64,000 bases of DNA. It comes from Brevundimonas sp. M20 (lineage in GTDB: Bacteria > Pseudomonadota > Alphaproteobacteria > Caulobacterales > Caulobacteraceae). Position 1 is the stretch's first letter. Every line of letters starts with the position of its first letter. The notes under the pieces were generated by a model that did no database searches, had not been told where the DNA came from, and saw only the letters and a program-made list of their open reading frames with translations. The stretch is taken from positions 3,239,001-3,303,000 of the forward strand of contig NZ_CP041243.1 of the NCBI RefSeq assembly GCF_006547065.1. Reading direction: 5' to 3'. Position numbers and translations under genes: made by a program. Shown one piece after another: positions 1 to 7,972 of the stretch.

Positions 1-489
1 ACCGTCACCGGGGCAGAGGACTTCCCCGAGAACAGCCAGCTCTGGGGCCGCACCGACACCGCCGACACCGGCGGCTATCACCTGCGCCCCTTCGGCCGGG
101 CGATGATCGAGGGCTACTACGGCGGCGATCTGGCGCGTGGGCTGGAGGCCGAGGGACAGGCCGCCTTCTTCGCCTTCGCCGTGGAGGAACTGGTTCACCT
201 GCTGGGCTCGAACATGCGCCGGCGGCTGGACCCGGTCGTCGCGACCCTGTGGGGCGCCGACCCATGGTCGCTCGGCGCCTACTCCCACGCCCTGCCCGGT
301 CACGCCGGGGATCGCGCCAGACTGAAGACGCCCGTCGAGAACCGCATCTTCTTCGCCGGCGAGGCCACCGCTGAAGCCTTCTACGGCACCGCCCACGGCG
401 CCTGGATGGAAGGTGAACGGGCGGCGCGGGAAGCCATGGGGACGCTGGGGCTTGATCCCGGGCCGCGCCCCGGCGACGAAGGCGCATGA
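1..489 (+). CDS. Flavin monoamine oxidase family protein, C-terminal part
   Basis: This is the 3' end of a gene that starts before the window; the reading frame is open from base 1 to the stop at 489. The visible part has the C-terminal FAD-contact signature of flavin amine oxidases, FFAGEATAEAFYGTAHGAW, in which the Gly-Glu pair contacts FAD and the final Gly-Ala-Trp segment closes the substrate site. The family oxidises amines to aldehydes or ketones with release of H2O2 and ammonia. The substrate cannot be told from this fragment. Its stop overlaps the start of nth (ATGA), so the two are probably co-transcribed. A polyamine or putrescine oxidase is possible. Confidence 0.8.
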   Translation, partial: TVTGAEDFPENSQLWGRTDTADTGGYHLRPFGRAMIEGYYGGDLARGLEAEGQAAFFAFAVEELVHLLGSNMRRRLDPVVATLWGADPWSLGAYSHALPGHAGDRARLKTPVENRIFFAGEATAEAFYGTAHGAWMEGERAAREAMGTLGLDPGPRPGDEGA

Positions 490-1229
490 AGCCGCCCGCG
501 CCGAAGCGCTCGAAAAAGCCCGTCCCCAAACGCCCCGCCGTCATGACCGGCGCGGCGATCCCGGTGCTGCGCTGGCCGCCGGACGAGGATCGGGTCGAAA
601 CCATCTTCGAGCGGCTTTCGGCCTTCATGCCGGACCCGAAGACCGAGCTGAACTACACCAACCCCTTCACCTTCGTGGTCGCCGTCGCGCTTTCGGCCCA
701 AGCCACGGACGTCGGGGTCAACAAGGCCACCGAAAAGCTGTTCAAGGTCGCCGACACGCCGGAAAAGATGCTGGCGCTCGGCGAGGAGGGGCTGATCCCG
801 TTCATCAACTCCATCGGCCTTTATCGGGGCAAGGCGAAGAACGTCATCGCCCTCAGCCGGCTCGTGCTTGAGAAGCACGGCGGCGATGTTCCGCTCAACC
901 GTGACGAGCTGCAGGCCCTGCCCGGCGTCGGCCGCAAGACCGCCAGCGTGGTGCTGAACGAAATGGGCGTCGAACCGGCCATCGCGGTGGACACCCATGT
1001 CTTCCGCGTCTCCCACCGGCTGGGGCTGGCCAACGCCGCGACGCCGGACAAGGTCGAGGCCCAGTTGCACCGGATCGTGCCGGAGGACTGGCTCCCCAAG
1101 GCGCATCACTGGCTGATCCTGCACGGCCGCTACACCTGCACGGCGCGCAGGCCGAAATGCACCGCCTGTGTGATCAATGACCTTTGTCCATCCCGCGCCG
1201 GGCTGATGGCGCTGGGCGAAGCCGCCTGA
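486..1229 (+). CDS. nth: Endonuclease III (DNA glycosylase/AP lyase)
   Basis: Base-excision repair enzyme that removes oxidised pyrimidines and cuts the abasic site. The helix-hairpin-helix LPGVGRKTAS lies at residues 145-154, with the catalytic Lys at 151. The catalytic Asp is at 169, in VDTHVFR. The four cysteines of the [4Fe-4S] cluster are at 218, 225, 228 and 234 (C-x6-C-x2-C-x5-C). The length of 247 residues includes a basic, Pro-rich N-terminal tail of about 25 residues beyond the Escherichia coli core. The ATG overlaps the upstream stop by four bases and a GAAGG-like ribosome site precedes it. Confidence 0.96.
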   Translation: MKPPAPKRSKKPVPKRPAVMTGAAIPVLRWPPDEDRVETIFERLSAFMPDPKTELNYTNPFTFVVAVALSAQATDVGVNKATEKLFKVADTPEKMLALGEEGLIPFINSIGLYRGKAKNVIALSRLVLEKHGGDVPLNRDELQALPGVGRKTASVVLNEMGVEPAIAVDTHVFRVSHRLGLANAATPDKVEAQLHRIVPEDWLPKAHHWLILHGRYTCTARRPKCTACVINDLCPSRAGLMALGEAA

Positions 1230-1234
1230 CCGCT

Positions 1235-1783
1235 TCAGGAATTGAGCGCCTCGTCGTCGGCCCCGGCGTCTTCGGGCCGCAGGCCCGGATCGGTCAGCAG
1301 GCGGGTCGCCAGCGTGTCCAGCACCTTCAGGGCCGTGACCAGCTCATCATCGGGCACGCCGTCAAACACCCGTGTCCGCATCGCCGCCGCCAGACCGTCG
1401 AAGGCCGCCAGGGCCGTCGCGCCCTTTTCCTGCATCACCACCAGTCGCGACCGTCCGTCCCCGATCAGCCGACGTCGGGACACAAGACCGGCATCCTCCA
1501 GCCAGTCGACCAGCCGGGTGACGCTGGCCCCCGTGATCTTCATTCGCGCCGCGATCTCCGAGTGGGTCAGGCCCCGTCGCGCATCCGCGAGGACATATAA
1601 CAGGCTCATGGGCGCCCCCGCATGCCCCGCGCCCCGGTAGGCCTCGGCGGACCGTTGCTGCCAACGCCGCGCCGCCTGCGAGACGCTGTTCACAACCTTC
1701 AATTGCAGGGAGTAGCGGGAAGTCGGCACGGCTCTCCAGGGGACGGGCGGCGTAACAATGCGTGAAACGCCGCGCCGTATCAC
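1235..1783 (-). CDS. MarR-family transcriptional regulator
   Basis: A winged-helix regulator. The recognition region reads LTHSEIAARMKITGASVTRLVDWLEDAGLVSRR (quoted here in parts: helix LTHSEIAARM, recognition helix ASVTRLVDWLEDAG), followed by the beta-wing GDGRSRLVVMQEKG. MarR proteins bind palindromic operators as dimers and usually release on binding a small phenolic ligand. The first possible start is a GTG at 1783. A GTG at 1693, just after a GAAGG ribosome-site-like stretch, is an equally good or better start and would give about 152 residues. The gene is convergent with nth and divergent from the chemoreceptor gene; its target is not evident. Confidence 0.85.
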   Translation of the reverse strand: MIRRGVSRIVTPPVPWRAVPTSRYSLQLKVVNSVSQAARRWQQRSAEAYRGAGHAGAPMSLLYVLADARRGLTHSEIAARMKITGASVTRLVDWLEDAGLVSRRRLIGDGRSRLVVMQEKGATALAAFDGLAAAMRTRVFDGVPDDELVTALKVLDTLATRLLTDPGLRPEDAGADDEALNS

Positions 1784-1885
1784 ACGTCGGATTCCGGCGT
1801 TACCGCATGCCCTTGTTGGGAGAAAAATCCAGCTCTCGCCATGATATATAGCGGGCTAAGCAAACGGGCGCCGCGCATAAATCAT

Positions 1886-1901
1886 TTAAGGTCAGGCTTA
1901 A
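1886..1901 (+). promoter_or_regulatory. TTAA-N8-TTAA pair upstream of the chemoreceptor gene
   Basis: Two TTAA half-sites lie 41-56 bases before the chemoreceptor start, in an AT-richer stretch. CtrA, the Caulobacter cell-cycle regulator, prefers TTAA-N7-TTAA; the gap here is 8, so this is only a near match. Caulobacter mcp genes are cell-cycle regulated, which is why it is recorded. Confidence 0.25.
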
Positions 1902-1941
1902 CGCAGTTCGCGTTTCCCCTCTCTCCATATCGAGACACGCC

Positions 1942-3450
1942 ATGAAGTCCTTCCTTCGCGCGCGCCCCGCTGATTCGGCGGGTGAGCTCGCCGAGCTGCG
2001 CGCCATGCTGGCCGCTGTTCATCGTTCGCAGGCCGTCATCGAGTTCGAGCTCGACGGCACGGTTCGCACCGCGAACCCCAATTTCCTGTCCGTCGTCGGC
2101 TACGAGCTGGACGAGATCCGGGGCCGTCACCACAGCCTGTTCATGGACCCTGACGAGGCCGCCAGCCCTGAGTACAAGACCTTCTGGCGTCGCCTGAACG
2201 CCGGGGAGTTCATCGCCGACAAATTCACCCGCTACGGCAAGGGCGGGACGCGGGCGGTGATCGAAGCGTCCTACAACCCCATCCTCGATGCGGCCGGGAA
2301 GCCGTACAAGGTGGTCAAGTTCGCCACCGACGTCACCGCCGCCGAAATCGAACGCGAACGTCGCGCCGAGGCGGACCGCAGGGAAGCCGAAATCCAGACC
2401 AATGTGGTCGAGGACACGGGGCGCGGACTGGCCGCCATGGCGGCGGGCGACCTGTCCTATCGCATCACCAACGAATTCCCGGGGCGCTACGGCCCTCTGC
2501 GTGAGAATTTCAACGCCGCCATGAACGCCATGGACGAGGCGATGGGCGTCATTCGCGACAACGCCGGAACCATGCAGTCCGGCGCCGGCGAGATCAGCAG
2601 CGCCGCCGAGGAACTGTCCCGCCGCACCGAGCGTCAGGCCGCCTCGCTTGAAGAGACCGCCGCCGCCCTGGACGAGATCACCGCCACGGTGAAGAAGACC
2701 GCCGAGAACGCCCTGTCCGCCGACACCGTCGTCGGCCACGCCCGGTCGCAGGCGCAGAGCGGCGGCGAGGTCGTCCAGCGCGCCGTCACCGCCATGGGCG
2801 AGATCGAACGGTCCTCCGACCAGATCAGTCAGATCATCGGGGTGATCGACGAAATCGCCTTCCAGACCAACCTTCTGGCCCTGAACGCCGGCGTCGAGGC
2901 GGCCCGCGCGGGCGAGGCCGGTCGTGGCTTCGCGGTCGTGGCCTCCGAGGTCCGGGCCCTGGCCCAGCGCTCCGCGGACTCGGCCAAGGAGATCAAGACC
3001 CTGATCTCGGCTTCCGGCGCCCAGGTCAAGGACGGCGTGGTTCTGGTTCGCCAGTCGGGCGAGGCCCTGACCGGCATCGTCAGCCGCATCAGCGAGATCA
3101 CCGAACTGATGGGCGAAATCCGCGCCTCGACCCAGGAACAGGCCTCCGGTCTGGCCCAGGTCAACACGGCCGTGAACGACATGGACCAGGTCACGCAGCA
3201 GAATGCGGCAATGGTTGAGGAATCGACCGCCGCCAGCCTGAACCTGACCCGCGAAGCCGCCACCCTCGCCGAGCTGGTCGGACGTTTCCAGGTCAGCGAG
3301 GAGGCGCATCGTCCCACGCCGATCCGCGCCGCCGAAGCCCGGATCGCGGCCTTCGCCGCCGAGCCTGCCCCCGCCCGTCCCTCCCGCCCCCGCATGGCGG
3401 TCGGCGCCGGTCGCCCGGTCGCCGTCGCCGCCGGCTGGGAGGAGTTCTGA
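1942..3450 (+). CDS. Soluble PAS-domain methyl-accepting chemotaxis protein
   Basis: A cytoplasmic chemoreceptor of 502 residues with no membrane segment. A PAS domain spans roughly residues 15-135 (VGYELDEIRGRHHSLF and FATDVTAAE are typical). A short HAMP-like linker follows at about 150-205, then the coiled-coil signalling domain at about 210-450. The signalling tip contains the conserved hairpin EIAFQTNLLALNAGVEAARA, which contacts CheW and CheA. The protein ends in GWEEF, resembling the xWxxF pentapeptide that docks CheR/CheB. cheW follows with a 1-base overlap. The PAS domain probably senses redox state or a small ligand inside the cell; this is an inference from the fold. Confidence 0.92.
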   Translation: MKSFLRARPADSAGELAELRAMLAAVHRSQAVIEFELDGTVRTANPNFLSVVGYELDEIRGRHHSLFMDPDEAASPEYKTFWRRLNAGEFIADKFTRYGKGGTRAVIEASYNPILDAAGKPYKVVKFATDVTAAEIERERRAEADRREAEIQTNVVEDTGRGLAAMAAGDLSYRITNEFPGRYGPLRENFNAAMNAMDEAMGVIRDNAGTMQSGAGEISSAAEELSRRTERQAASLEETAAALDEITATVKKTAENALSADTVVGHARSQAQSGGEVVQRAVTAMGEIERSSDQISQIIGVIDEIAFQTNLLALNAGVEAARAGEAGRGFAVVASEVRALAQRSADSAKEIKTLISASGAQVKDGVVLVRQSGEALTGIVSRISEITELMGEIRASTQEQASGLAQVNTAVNDMDQVTQQNAAMVEESTAASLNLTREAATLAELVGRFQVSEEAHRPTPIRAAEARIAAFAAEPAPARPSRPRMAVGAGRPVAVAAGWEEF

Positions 3451-3908
3451 TGACGACCGCCCTCGCCGACGGCGGGACGCGGGAGCTGGTCGGCTTCCGC
3501 GTCGGGGATCAGGCCTTCTGCATCGACATCACCTCGGTGCTGGAAATCCGGGGGTGGACCCCGGTCACGCCCCTGCCCGAAGCGCCGCCGTACATGACCG
3601 GCGTGGTCAACCTGCGCGGCACGGTCCTGCCGATCATTGATCTGGCCGAGCGTCTGGGTCTGCCGACCTCGGAGCCCTCGGCCCGGCACGCCATCATGGT
3701 CGCCCGTTGCGGCGGGCGCACCGTGGGCCTGCTGGTCGAGGCCGTGTCCGAGATCATGCAGTTGAACGACGCCATCCTTCAGCAGACGCCGGAGATGGGC
3801 CAGGGCGACGGTCAGGGCCTGATCGCCGGCATCTTCGCCGTCGACGGCGGCATGATCAGCCTTCTGGAGCTGGACAACCTGCTCCCGGCCCTGCGCGAGG
3901 TCGCCTGA
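3450..3908 (+). CDS. CheW-type chemotaxis coupling protein
   Basis: Scaffold protein that links chemoreceptors to the kinase CheA. The 152 residues cover a single CheW domain: LVGFRVGDQAFCIDITSVLEI at the start, then the conserved PPYMTGVVNLRGTVLPIIDL loop, which binds receptor tips. TGATG overlap with the receptor gene and a GGAGGAG ribosome site just before the ATG indicate translational coupling. No cheA, cheY, cheB or cheR is near, so this pair must feed a kinase encoded elsewhere. Confidence 0.93.
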   Translation: MTTALADGGTRELVGFRVGDQAFCIDITSVLEIRGWTPVTPLPEAPPYMTGVVNLRGTVLPIIDLAERLGLPTSEPSARHAIMVARCGGRTVGLLVEAVSEIMQLNDAILQQTPEMGQGDGQGLIAGIFAVDGGMISLLELDNLLPALREVA

Positions 3909-3922
3909 CCCAGCGTTGAGCC

Positions 3923-4798
3923 CTAAGCGTCGAGAATGGCCCGGACGGCCTGCGCGAAATTCCGCCCGCCGTCCGGCGCAGATCCCAGATAGAAGTCCGG
4001 CTCGATCAGCTCCGCCTCCATCAGCCGCCACGTCCCGTCCGGCGCCGTCGCCATGTCGATACGGGCGTAGAGCAGCTCTTCCCCGATCGCGGCCAGGGTC
4101 GCCTCGGCCAGCGCCGGCGCGCCCTGCGGCGGTTCCGGCAGGGCGACATACTGGCCGCCGAACTGCACCTGAATGCGGAAGTCCCCGTTCACCGGCCGCT
4201 TGTTCACCACGTGGCTCAGCTTGCCGCCGAAGAACAGCAGGCTGGTTTCTCCTTCCGTCTCGATGGACGGCAGATAGGGCTGGACCATCGCCGCCCCCTC
4301 CGGCGCGCCCTCCAGGGGCTCGCCCTTCGCCAGCCGCAGCGTCTTCCACGCCCCGCCCGAGACGCGCGGCTTGACCACCACCACATCGGTTTCGAACCGG
4401 TCGAAGGCGGCGTCCACATCCGCCTGCGTCACGGCCTCGACCCAGATGGTGTCGGGCACGGCCACCCCCTTGTCGGCCAGACGGCCCAGATAGCTCTTGT
4501 CCGAGTTCCAGCCGATCACCGACGCCGGGTTGCGCATCCGCACGCCCGCCGCCTCCCACGTCCGGCAGGCCTGAATCCATCGTTGATGATCGCGGTGATA
4601 GCCCCACACGATCACCGGCAGGACCAGCGGATAACCGGTCAGGCCCGACGCATCCTCGACATGGTCCGTCCACGGGGTCGGCTCGACGGTCACCCCCGCC
4701 GCCTCCAGAGCCGCCGCCAGCCGCTCCAGCACGCCGGGCCACTGGCCGGCATAGGAGGGATCGGCGGGATCGGGGGTCAGGACGGCGATACGGGTCAT
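3923..4798 (-). CDS. ATP-grasp domain protein (RimK/glutathione synthetase-like)
   Basis: Predicted ATP-dependent carboxylate-amine (or carboxylate-thiol) ligase of 291 residues, substrate unknown. The N-terminal third is a Rossmann-like pre-ATP-grasp fold (MTRIAVLTPDPADPSY). The ATP-grasp part has the nucleotide-binding Lys in VVVKPRVSGGAWKT and the metal-binding C-terminal acidic motif WRLMEAELIEPDFYL. The architecture recalls small ATP-grasp ligases of the DcsG/RimK kind. It stands alone between convergent cheW and a divergent sugar/nucleoside kinase, so context does not reveal the substrate. Confidence 0.8.
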   Translation of the reverse strand: MTRIAVLTPDPADPSYAGQWPGVLERLAAALEAAGVTVEPTPWTDHVEDASGLTGYPLVLPVIVWGYHRDHQRWIQACRTWEAAGVRMRNPASVIGWNSDKSYLGRLADKGVAVPDTIWVEAVTQADVDAAFDRFETDVVVVKPRVSGGAWKTLRLAKGEPLEGAPEGAAMVQPYLPSIETEGETSLLFFGGKLSHVVNKRPVNGDFRIQVQFGGQYVALPEPPQGAPALAEATLAAIGEELLYARIDMATAPDGTWRLMEAELIEPDFYLGSAPDGGRNFAQAVRAILDA

Positions 4799-4860
4799 CC
4801 GGCGTTCCTAACGACCCCGCCCGTCTGGTCAAAGCCCCTCCGTCCCGCTATGGGCGCGCC

Positions 4861-5880
4861 ATGACACAGAACGCCCCCCTCTACGACGTCACCGCCGTCG
4901 GCAACGCCATCGTCGATGTGCTGGCCCCCTGCGAGCCCGCCTTCCTCGACGCCCAGGGCCTCGTCGCCGGTTCAATGCAGCTGGTCGACGCCGGACAGAG
5001 CGCCGCCCTCTATGCGGCCATGCAGGCGGGTGTGGAGGCCTCGGGTGGCTCGGCGGGCAACACCGTGGCGGGCGTCGGCGGCTTCGGCGGGCGCGCGGCC
5101 TACATCGGCAAGGTCGCCGACGATCAGCTGGGCGGGGTCTTCGCCCACGACATCCGCGCGGCGGGCGTCCACTTCGACACCCCGGCCCTGGCCGACGGCG
5201 CCGCGACCGGCCACGCCACCGGCGTCTGCATGATCAACGTCACCCCGGACGGCCAGCGCACCATGTGCACCTTCCTGGGCGCCGCCAACCAGCTGACCGT
5301 CGCCGACATCGACGCCGACCTGATCGGCGCCTCGGCCATCGTCTATCTGGAGGGCTATCTGTTCGACCCGGCCCCGGCCCGCGCCGCCTTCGAGGCCGCC
5401 GCCGCCGCCGCCCACGCCGCCGGTCGCAAGGTCGCCATCACCCTGTCGGACAGCTTCGTCGTCCACCGCTGGCGCGCCGAGCTTCTGGCCTTCATCGAGG
5501 CTTCGGCCGACATCGTCCTGGCCAATGAGGCCGAACTGGCCGCCCTGTTCGAGACCGAAGACTTCGACGCCGCCGCCGCCCGCCTTGCCTCAATGGTTGA
5601 CGTGGCCGCCGTCACGCGCGGCGCCGAGGGCTCGGTGGTCATTTTCGGCGACCAGCGCGTCGCTGTTCCGGCCTTCCCGGTCGACAAGGTCATCGACACC
5701 ACCGGCGCCGGCGACCAGTACGCCGCCGGCCTGCTGCTCGGCCTCGCCCGCGGCCTGTCGCTGGAAGACGCCGGCAAGCTCGGCTCGCTGGCCGCCTCCG
5801 AAGTCATCGCCCACTGGGGTCCGCGTCCCATGACGTCGCTGAAGACGCTGGCGGAAGAGGCCGGGCTGGTTCTGGGCTGA
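4861..5880 (+). CDS. PfkB-family carbohydrate/nucleoside kinase, probable adenosine kinase
   Basis: Ribokinase-fold kinase of 339 residues. N-terminal signature YDVTAVGNAIVDVLAP and the substrate loop GGSAGNTVAGVGGFGG are typical of alphaproteobacterial adenosine-kinase-like PfkB proteins. The catalytic base and anion hole lie in DTTGAGDQYAAG (Asp 285 is the predicted base). Role would be phosphorylation of adenosine or a related nucleoside to the 5'-monophosphate. Other PfkB sugars cannot be excluded from sequence alone. The gene is monocistronic and ends just before a long inverted repeat (5921-6013). Confidence 0.85.
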   Translation: MTQNAPLYDVTAVGNAIVDVLAPCEPAFLDAQGLVAGSMQLVDAGQSAALYAAMQAGVEASGGSAGNTVAGVGGFGGRAAYIGKVADDQLGGVFAHDIRAAGVHFDTPALADGAATGHATGVCMINVTPDGQRTMCTFLGAANQLTVADIDADLIGASAIVYLEGYLFDPAPARAAFEAAAAAAHAAGRKVAITLSDSFVVHRWRAELLAFIEASADIVLANEAELAALFETEDFDAAAARLASMVDVAAVTRGAEGSVVIFGDQRVAVPAFPVDKVIDTTGAGDQYAAGLLLGLARGLSLEDAGKLGSLAASEVIAHWGPRPMTSLKTLAEEAGLVLG

Positions 5881-5920
5881 CCGCCTCGTCCGGGCCCGGT
5901 CTTCGCCGACGGAGCCCGGA

Positions 5921-6013
5921 AAGTGATTGGTGATTGGTGGTTCGCGGCGTCACGGGTGGTTGTTGTCTTGCCCCTGACCGTGGTCCCGGCCACCCACTAA
6001 TCACCAATCACTT
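5921..6013. repeat. Heptamer-phased inverted repeat A (between convergent genes)
   Basis: Arms at 5921-5940 and 5994-6013 are 20 bases long and match at 19 positions; the single difference would be a G.U wobble in plus-strand RNA. The loop is 53 bases. The left arm contains TGATTGG twice in a row (5924-5930 and 5931-5937), so the arm has a 7-base period. It lies between the PfkB gene (plus) and the Smr gene (minus). No U-tract follows, so it is not a classical terminator, though it may end transcription from both sides. Confidence 0.8.
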
Positions 6014-6035
6014 CCCGGCACACTGCCGGCCGTCT

Positions 6036-6620
6036 CTAGCTCCGGCGAAGCGTCACATACAGCGCCCCGTCGCCGCCGTGGTGGCGCGCGGCCGGGGCGA
6101 AGCCTGACACCACCGTCCGCAGTCCCGGCGCGGCCAGCCATTCGTGCACCGAGGCGCGGATGACGCCCGTACCGCCGCGACGGCCCTGCCCGGTCACCAC
6201 CAGCACCGAGCGATAGCCCCGCGCCTGCGCCCCCATCAGAAAGGCCGTCAGGGCGTCCTGGGCCTGAAAGCGGCCATAACCGTGCAGATCAATCTTCGCC
6301 TCGATCGGATCGCGTTCGCGCGACAGCCGGCGCTTGCGGCGCGGCTCCAACTCCTCGGGCGCGCCCCGACCACGGGACGGCGACGCGGGCGCGGGCTCCG
6401 CGAAAACCGGAAGGGCGGCGGGCCGCGGTCTGGCGACCTTGGGCGGCGTCTTGCTCATGCCTTTCGGCAGGCCCTTCGAAACCGGAACAGTCTGCGGATC
6501 GACTTCGGCCATGCCCGGCGTCACGCGCAACGCCTTCTTCGCGACCTTCTCCTTCACCGAGCCCGTGACGCGGGCCCAGATGCGGCGGTCATCGGGACTG
6601 AGATCGTCCCGGCGGCTCAT
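6036..6620 (-). CDS. Smr (MutS2 C-terminal-like) domain protein
   Basis: A protein of 194 residues with a disordered, basic, Pro-rich N-terminal half and a C-terminal Smr domain at about residues 105-194. The Smr signatures IDLHGYGRFQAQDAL and VLVVTGQGRRGGTGVIR are complete. Smr domains bind and often nick nucleic acid; stand-alone alphaproteobacterial versions are poorly characterised, and ribosome-collision cleavage is one known Smr role. The ATG chosen at 6620 overlaps the stop of the upstream HTH gene (ATGA). Longer open frame upstream lies inside that gene and is not used. Confidence 0.88.
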   Translation of the reverse strand: MSRRDDLSPDDRRIWARVTGSVKEKVAKKALRVTPGMAEVDPQTVPVSKGLPKGMSKTPPKVARPRPAALPVFAEPAPASPSRGRGAPEELEPRRKRRLSRERDPIEAKIDLHGYGRFQAQDALTAFLMGAQARGYRSVLVVTGQGRRGGTGVIRASVHEWLAAPGLRTVVSGFAPAARHHGGDGALYVTLRRS

Positions 6621-6865
6621 GACGTCCCGTCGAGGTCCTCGTCCGGCGCGGTCTCCTGCGGACCCGGGGTCCAGGCCAGCAGATCGCCCGGCTGGCAGTT
6701 CAGCTCGCGGCACAGGGCGTCCAGGGTGCTGAACCGCACCGCCCGCGCCTTGCCGGTCTTCAGGATCGACAGATTGGCCAAGGTCACGCCCACGCGGTCG
6801 GCGAGCTCCGTCAACGACATGCGCCGTTCGACGAGGATGCGATCAAGCTGGACGCGGATGGCCAT
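6617..6865 (-). CDS. Small XRE-type helix-turn-helix regulator (DUF2975-associated)
   Basis: An 82-residue protein that is almost only a Cro/C1-type HTH (MSLTELADRVGVTLANLSILKTGKARAVRFSTLDALC in four helices; key part ELADRVGVTLANLSILK). The ending CRELNCQPGDLLAW is typical of the YozG-like group that is encoded next to DUF2975 membrane proteins, as here. The ATG at 6865 is preceded by AGAGAG at a suitable distance; a GTG two codons earlier is possible. It probably regulates its own operon, which would include the DUF2975 and Smr genes. Confidence 0.88.
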   Translation of the reverse strand: MAIRVQLDRILVERRMSLTELADRVGVTLANLSILKTGKARAVRFSTLDALCRELNCQPGDLLAWTPGPQETAPDEDLDGTS

Positions 6866-6951
6866 GGACACTCTCTAGCTTCAGGCGCCCTGCGGGTCGA
6901 CCCGCGGCGCGCCGGGTCGAAAAGGCGGAGCCTTTTGGACGCGCCGCCACA

Positions 6952-7518
6952 TCAAATGGTCAGTTCAGACTCACGACGCAGTCGCGCGCCCTCACGGAAC
7001 ACTTCCGCCAGCACGAAGACGACCAGCACCGAAAAGGCGGGGGTCACCAGATCAAACACGCTGGGCGGCTCAAGCTCGCCGCGCACCAGACGTGACACCA
7101 GATACTGGCCGATCCAGGCGCCGCCGGTCACCACGGCCAGGGTCAGACCGATCTGCTTCAGGCGGCTCACGTTGGCGGGCTGAAAGGGATCGCCCATCTG
7201 CAGCGCGCGCACCATGGCGCGCAGATGGTTCAGGATCAGGGAGAAGCCGCCCAGATAGGCGGTGATCGCGCCGACGGCGAACAGGATATAGACGCGCGGA
7301 ACCGGCACGGTGATGCCGCCGGAATCCGTGGTGACACGCACGCCATCCACGCCCAGCGGCACGAAGATCATGAAGATGAACAGACAGACCGAGGCGGCGG
7401 TGGCCAGGGTCAGGGCCCAGAAGGCGGCCCAGAGGACGGCGCCGAGCAGCCGGCTCATCTGGCCCTGGGCCAGACGCGGAAGGCGGATCCCGAGAGAGGG
7501 CGGTTTCGGGAAACGCAT
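6952..7518 (-). CDS. DUF2975 integral membrane protein
   Basis: A 188-residue inner-membrane protein with four predicted helices, near residues 25-53, 72-97, 123-145 and 155-175. The loop with the FxxANVSRLKQIG pattern is typical of DUF2975, a family of unknown function usually paired with a small HTH gene, as found directly downstream. The 80 bases between the two genes contain the palindrome GCGGGTCGACCCGC and a small AAAAGG-type hairpin, but the pair is very likely one operon. No enzymatic motif is visible. Confidence 0.82.
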   Translation of the reverse strand: MRFPKPPSLGIRLPRLAQGQMSRLLGAVLWAAFWALTLATAASVCLFIFMIFVPLGVDGVRVTTDSGGITVPVPRVYILFAVGAITAYLGGFSLILNHLRAMVRALQMGDPFQPANVSRLKQIGLTLAVVTGGAWIGQYLVSRLVRGELEPPSVFDLVTPAFSVLVVFVLAEVFREGARLRRESELTI

Positions 7519-7641
7519 GACGTCAGGCTCTCTCAGGCCGGACGTCGGGGCGCGATCGCCGCGCGGGGTCCGGCGAACCCACGCGCGGTCTTATTAATCG
7601 CGATTGTCATGCGGCTCGTCAAAGCTCCCTGACCGGTCGGG

Positions 7642-7758
7642 TCAGAAGAACTGGACGAGGGTCGAGATGAAGGCGACCGGCATGACGGCCAGCAGGAAGG
7701 TGTTGAGCACGCCGTGGCCGACCTTTTCGACGAAGTAGGAAGCGTTCATGGTGTTCAT
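7642..7758 (-). CDS. 38-residue single-pass membrane peptide
   Basis: A short open frame read directly from the sequence. The product begins MNTMNASYFVEKVGHG and continues with one hydrophobic segment (residues 17-38, VLNTFLLAVMPVAFISTL and VQFF). The start is supported by a GGAGAA ribosome site five bases before the ATG. It stops just before the end of the DUF2975 gene's upstream flank and is divergent from rdgB across an AT-rich intergenic region. Function is unknown. Such peptides can be regulators of membrane complexes or toxins of type I systems; no antisense RNA was identified. Confidence 0.6.
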   Translation of the reverse strand: MNTMNASYFVEKVGHGVLNTFLLAVMPVAFISTLVQFF

Positions 7759-7912
7759 AGTCGTTCTCCGGTGATCCTGAGTGAGGGATGTTTTCACCCC
7801 TCTTCGTTGAAACCGCTGCATCGATCTTGCCGGTCTGGCTCGTATCGGAGAACGTCGCGGCGTCCGTTCTTGAGATAATAGATAGGACGTGCACCGGGGT
7901 GAGTCATGTTAC

Positions 7913-7929
7913 ATATCGTTTAACGATAT
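7913..7929. promoter_or_regulatory. Perfect 8-bp palindrome upstream of rdgB
   Basis: ATATCGTT-T-AACGATAT is a perfect inverted repeat with a one-base centre, 44 bases before the rdgB ATG. It sits in the most AT-rich stretch of this area (about 7870-7970), between the divergent peptide gene and rdgB. It has the form of an operator for a dimeric regulator that could act on both genes; the regulator is unknown. Confidence 0.45.
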
Positions 7930-7972
7930 TAAACTTGTGCAATGAAACATTAAAGCGTCGCTTGAGGTCAAA

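Noticed and set aside
1886-1901. A full CtrA site before the chemoreceptor gene
   Set aside because: The gap between TTAA words is 8, not 7; kept only as a weak feature.
1882-3309. A 475-residue open frame antisense to the chemoreceptor gene
   Set aside because: A GC-rich shadow: no domain, composition dominated by GDLGR-type residues, and the forward strand has a clear chemoreceptor.
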